Shown in pieces: positions 61,828 through 64,000 of a stretch of 64,000 bases of DNA. How positions within the stretch are numbered: the stretch's first letter is position 1; the number at the start of each line of letters is the position of its first letter. The notes under the pieces are model-generated. The model was given only the letters and a program-made list of their open reading frames with translations. It was not told where the DNA came from and ran no database searches. Both the position numbers and the translations under genes were made by a program. Source of the DNA: Prinia subflava (lineage: Eukaryota; Chordata; Aves; Passeriformes; Cisticolidae); the NCBI RefSeq assembly GCF_021018805.1, contig NW_026961089.1:62001-126000 (forward strand), given 5' to 3'.

Positions 61828-64000
61828 TATCACAGAAACTTAGTAAATTAGGCAGTAACAGCTTTAGTTCTCCTTCTATGGACATGAAAGACACCAAAGG
61901 TGCAGCGTAAAAGCCAGTAATGGATAAGGCAAGAGAGGGTCTGCAGCAGCTTCTCTGCTGGTTGGCAGCACAAACAACTAACATGACTTGTGTTTTCATC
62001 AACTCCAGAAAGCAAGCCATGGAAACCAAAAGCAGAGATCACTGTTCACTCTGAAAAGCAAATCTTTATGTTACATAGCTCTTACATGGAACTCTATCAA
62101 ATTAGGCAATACCAGCTTTGGTCTTGCTCTATAGACATGGGAAACACTAACTGGTACAGAGTGTAAGCAAAGAAAGCATAAGGCATGAAAGTGTCTGCAG
62201 CAGCTTCTCTGCTGGTTGGCAACACAAGCAACTAACAAGACTTGTGTTTTGATCAACTCCAGAAAGCAAACTATAGAAACCAAAAGCAGAGATCACTGTT
62301 CATTCTGTAAAGCAAATCTGTATGTTACATAGCTCTATCACAGAAACTTAGTAAATTAGGCAGTAACAGCTTTAGTTCTCCTTCTATGGACATGAAAGAC
62401 ACCAACCGGTGCAGCGTAAAAGCCAGTAATGGATAAAGCAAGAGAGGGTCTGCAGCAGCTTCTCTGCTGGTTGGCAGCACAAACAACTAACATGACTTGT
62501 GTTTTCATCAACTCCAGAAAGCAAGCCATGGAAACCAAAAGCAGAAACCACTGTTCACTCGGAAAAGCAAAGCTTTATGTTACAGTGCTCTTTCATGGAA
62601 ACTTAGCAAATTAAGCAGTAACAGCTTTGGTCTTGCTCTATAGACATGAGAAACATCAACCGGTGGAGTGTCAAAGGAAAGGTTTCTGTTACATGGCTCT
62701 TTCATGGAAATCAAGCAAATTAGGAAGTACCCACCTTTATTAGTGGTCTGGTGACAAGCAAAACACATACATACATGTGCAAAGTGTAAACCGGTACTGC
62801 AAAAGGCAGGAAAGCGCCTTCAGCAGCTTCTCTATTTTTTGAGAACACAAACAACAGACAAGACTTGTGTTTTGATCAACTCCAGAAAGCAAACCATAGA
62901 AACCAAAAGCAGAGATCACAGTTCACTCTGTAAAGCAAATCTTTATGTTACATAGCTCTATCACAGAAACTTAGTAAATTAGGCAGTAACAGCTTTAGTT
63001 CTCCTCCTATGGACATGAAAGACACCAACCGGTGCAGCGTAAAAGCCAGTAATGGATAAGGCAAGAGAGGGTCTGCAGCAGCTTCTCTGCTGGTTGGCAG
63101 CACAAACCACTAACATGACTTGTGTTTTCATCAACTCCAGAAAGCAAGCCATGGAAACCAAAAGCAGAGATCACTGTTCACTCTGAAAAGCAAATCTTTA
63201 TGTTACATAGCTCTTACATGGAACTCTACCAAATTAGGCAATACCAGCTTTGGTCTTGCTCTATAGACATGGGAAACACTAACTGGTACAGAGTGTAAGC
63301 AAGTAAAGGATAAGGCATGAAAGTGTCTGCAGCAGCTTCTCTGCTGGTTGGCAACACAAGCAACTAACAAGACTTGTGTTTTGATCAACTCCAGAAAGCA
63401 AGCCCTGGAAACCAAAAGCAGAGATCACAGTTCACTCTGTAAAGCAAATCTTTATGTTACATTGCTCTTACATGGAACTCTACCAAATTAGGCAATACCA
63501 GCTTTGGTCTTGCTCTATAGACATGGGAAACACTAACTGGTACAGAGTGTAAGCAAGTAAAGCATAAGGCATGAAAGTGTCTGCAGCAGCTTCTCTGGTG
63601 GTTGGCAACACAAGCAACTAACAAGACTTGTGTTTTGATCAACTCCAGAAAGCAAACTATAGAAACCAAAAGCAGAGATCACTGTTCACTCTGTAAAGCA
63701 AATCTGTATGTTACATAGCTCTATCACAGAAACTTAGTAAATTAGGCAGTAACAGCTTTAGTTCTCCTTCTATGGACATGAAAGACACCAACCGGTGCAG
63801 CGTAAAAGCCAGTAATGGATAAAGCAAGAGAGGGTCTGCAGCAGCTTCTCTGCTGGTTGGCAGCACAAACAACTAACATGACTTGTGTTTTCATCAACTC
63901 CAGAAAGCAAGCCATGGAAACCAAAAGCAGAAACCACTGTTCACTCGGAAAAGCAAAGCTTTATGTTACAGTGCTCTTTCATGGAAACTTTGCAAATTAG
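61828..64000 (+). repeat. Higher-order repeat, partial third copy of the 3.13-kb form
   Basis: Order is A' B A C | A B B A then the first 24 bases of C, with starts 61828, 62082, 62336, 62591, 62959, 63214, 63468, 63722 and 63977. It shares the 4-bp insertion (62765-62776) and CACAAACCACTAAC (63108) with the preceding copy. Its first C has a private CTATTTTTTGAG instead of CTATTTCTTGAG. The array continues past the window edge. Confidence 0.92.

Larger units (their letters stand above)
1..64000. repeat. Satellite DNA array with higher-order repeat organisation, whole window
   Basis: The whole window is tandem copies of related ~254/255-bp monomers plus a 364-bp composite unit, all in one orientation. 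I phase units just after the recurring GCTC that ends each one. This gives 231 complete units and a partial unit at each end, with no unique sequence between them. Every unit shares recognisable blocks such as AGCAGCTTCTCT, ACTTGTGTTTT and CAACTCCAGAAAGCAA. Long arrays with typed monomers in multi-unit repeats are characteristic of eukaryotic heterochromatin, especially centromeres, but centromere function is an inference. The family and species are not identified. No reading frame exceeds 135 codons. Confidence 0.97.

Noticed and set aside
1..64000. CRISPR-like regular repeats
   Set aside because: Repeats are contiguous 254-364 bp units with no short identical repeats separated by unique spacers, and no cas genes are present.
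1..64000. tRNA, Pol III promoter, rRNA or telomere repeats
   Set aside because: No cloverleaf, no consensus B box, no rRNA-like segment and no TTAGGG tracts were found. The few GGTTGG stretches do not fit a B box.
1..64000. Transposon or LTR origin for the 364-bp C unit
   Set aside because: Both pieces of C align with monomers, and there are no terminal inverted repeats, target-site duplications or transposase-like frames at its borders.

Overview
The whole 64 kb window is one uninterrupted, head-to-tail satellite DNA array. I find no gene, RNA gene, transposon, CRISPR array or unique sequence, and neither edge of the array is inside the window. The left end starts part way through a unit (1-168) and the right end stops 24 bases into another (63977-64000). 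All units lie in the same orientation. The sequence is about 40-43% GC by hand count of two units and very poor in CpG. That fits the nuclear genome of a eukaryote with CpG methylation, most simply a vertebrate centromeric or other heterochromatic array. I do not recognise the satellite family and cannot name the species.

Three related unit classes make up the array. A is 255 bp, with a 254-bp A' form (one base lost next to a destroyed ACCGGT) and a 253-bp form lacking two bases near its start. B is 254 bp and has no CpG in its standard form. C is 364 bp and is a composite of a 109-bp internally deleted monomer followed by a divergent 255-bp monomer. I place 231 complete units plus two partial ones. 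Their order obeys strict rules: C always follows A, A' always follows C, A is never doubled, C is never doubled, and B may be doubled but never tripled.

Units are arranged in higher-order repeats (HORs), each ending in C. From left to right: a 14-unit HOR of 3890 bp present twice (169-7948) and once as a 3891-bp copy (7949-11839); an 11-unit form of 3018 bp (11840-14857); two 12-unit forms of 3382 bp (14858-21621); a zone dominated by a 10-unit form of 2763 bp (starts 21622, 27910, 30673, 42374, 46264, 49027) mixed with 3525, 3271, 3778, 1889 and 1127-bp forms; and finally an 11-unit form of 3128/3132 bp (55568-61827 and a partial third copy). The length variants differ by whole units, as expected from unequal crossover in register. 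In several places the exchange junction can be bracketed with diagnostic bases, for example 57106-57119 and 61145-61193.

Nothing here behaves as a coding system. Short reading frames recur only because the DNA repeats, and the longest recurring one is broken by a 4-bp insertion in two units. The interesting biology is the array itself: HOR grammar, hybrid units, short conversion tracts, uneven conservation across the monomer, dyad symmetries and the partition of CpG between unit classes. All comparisons were made by eye.
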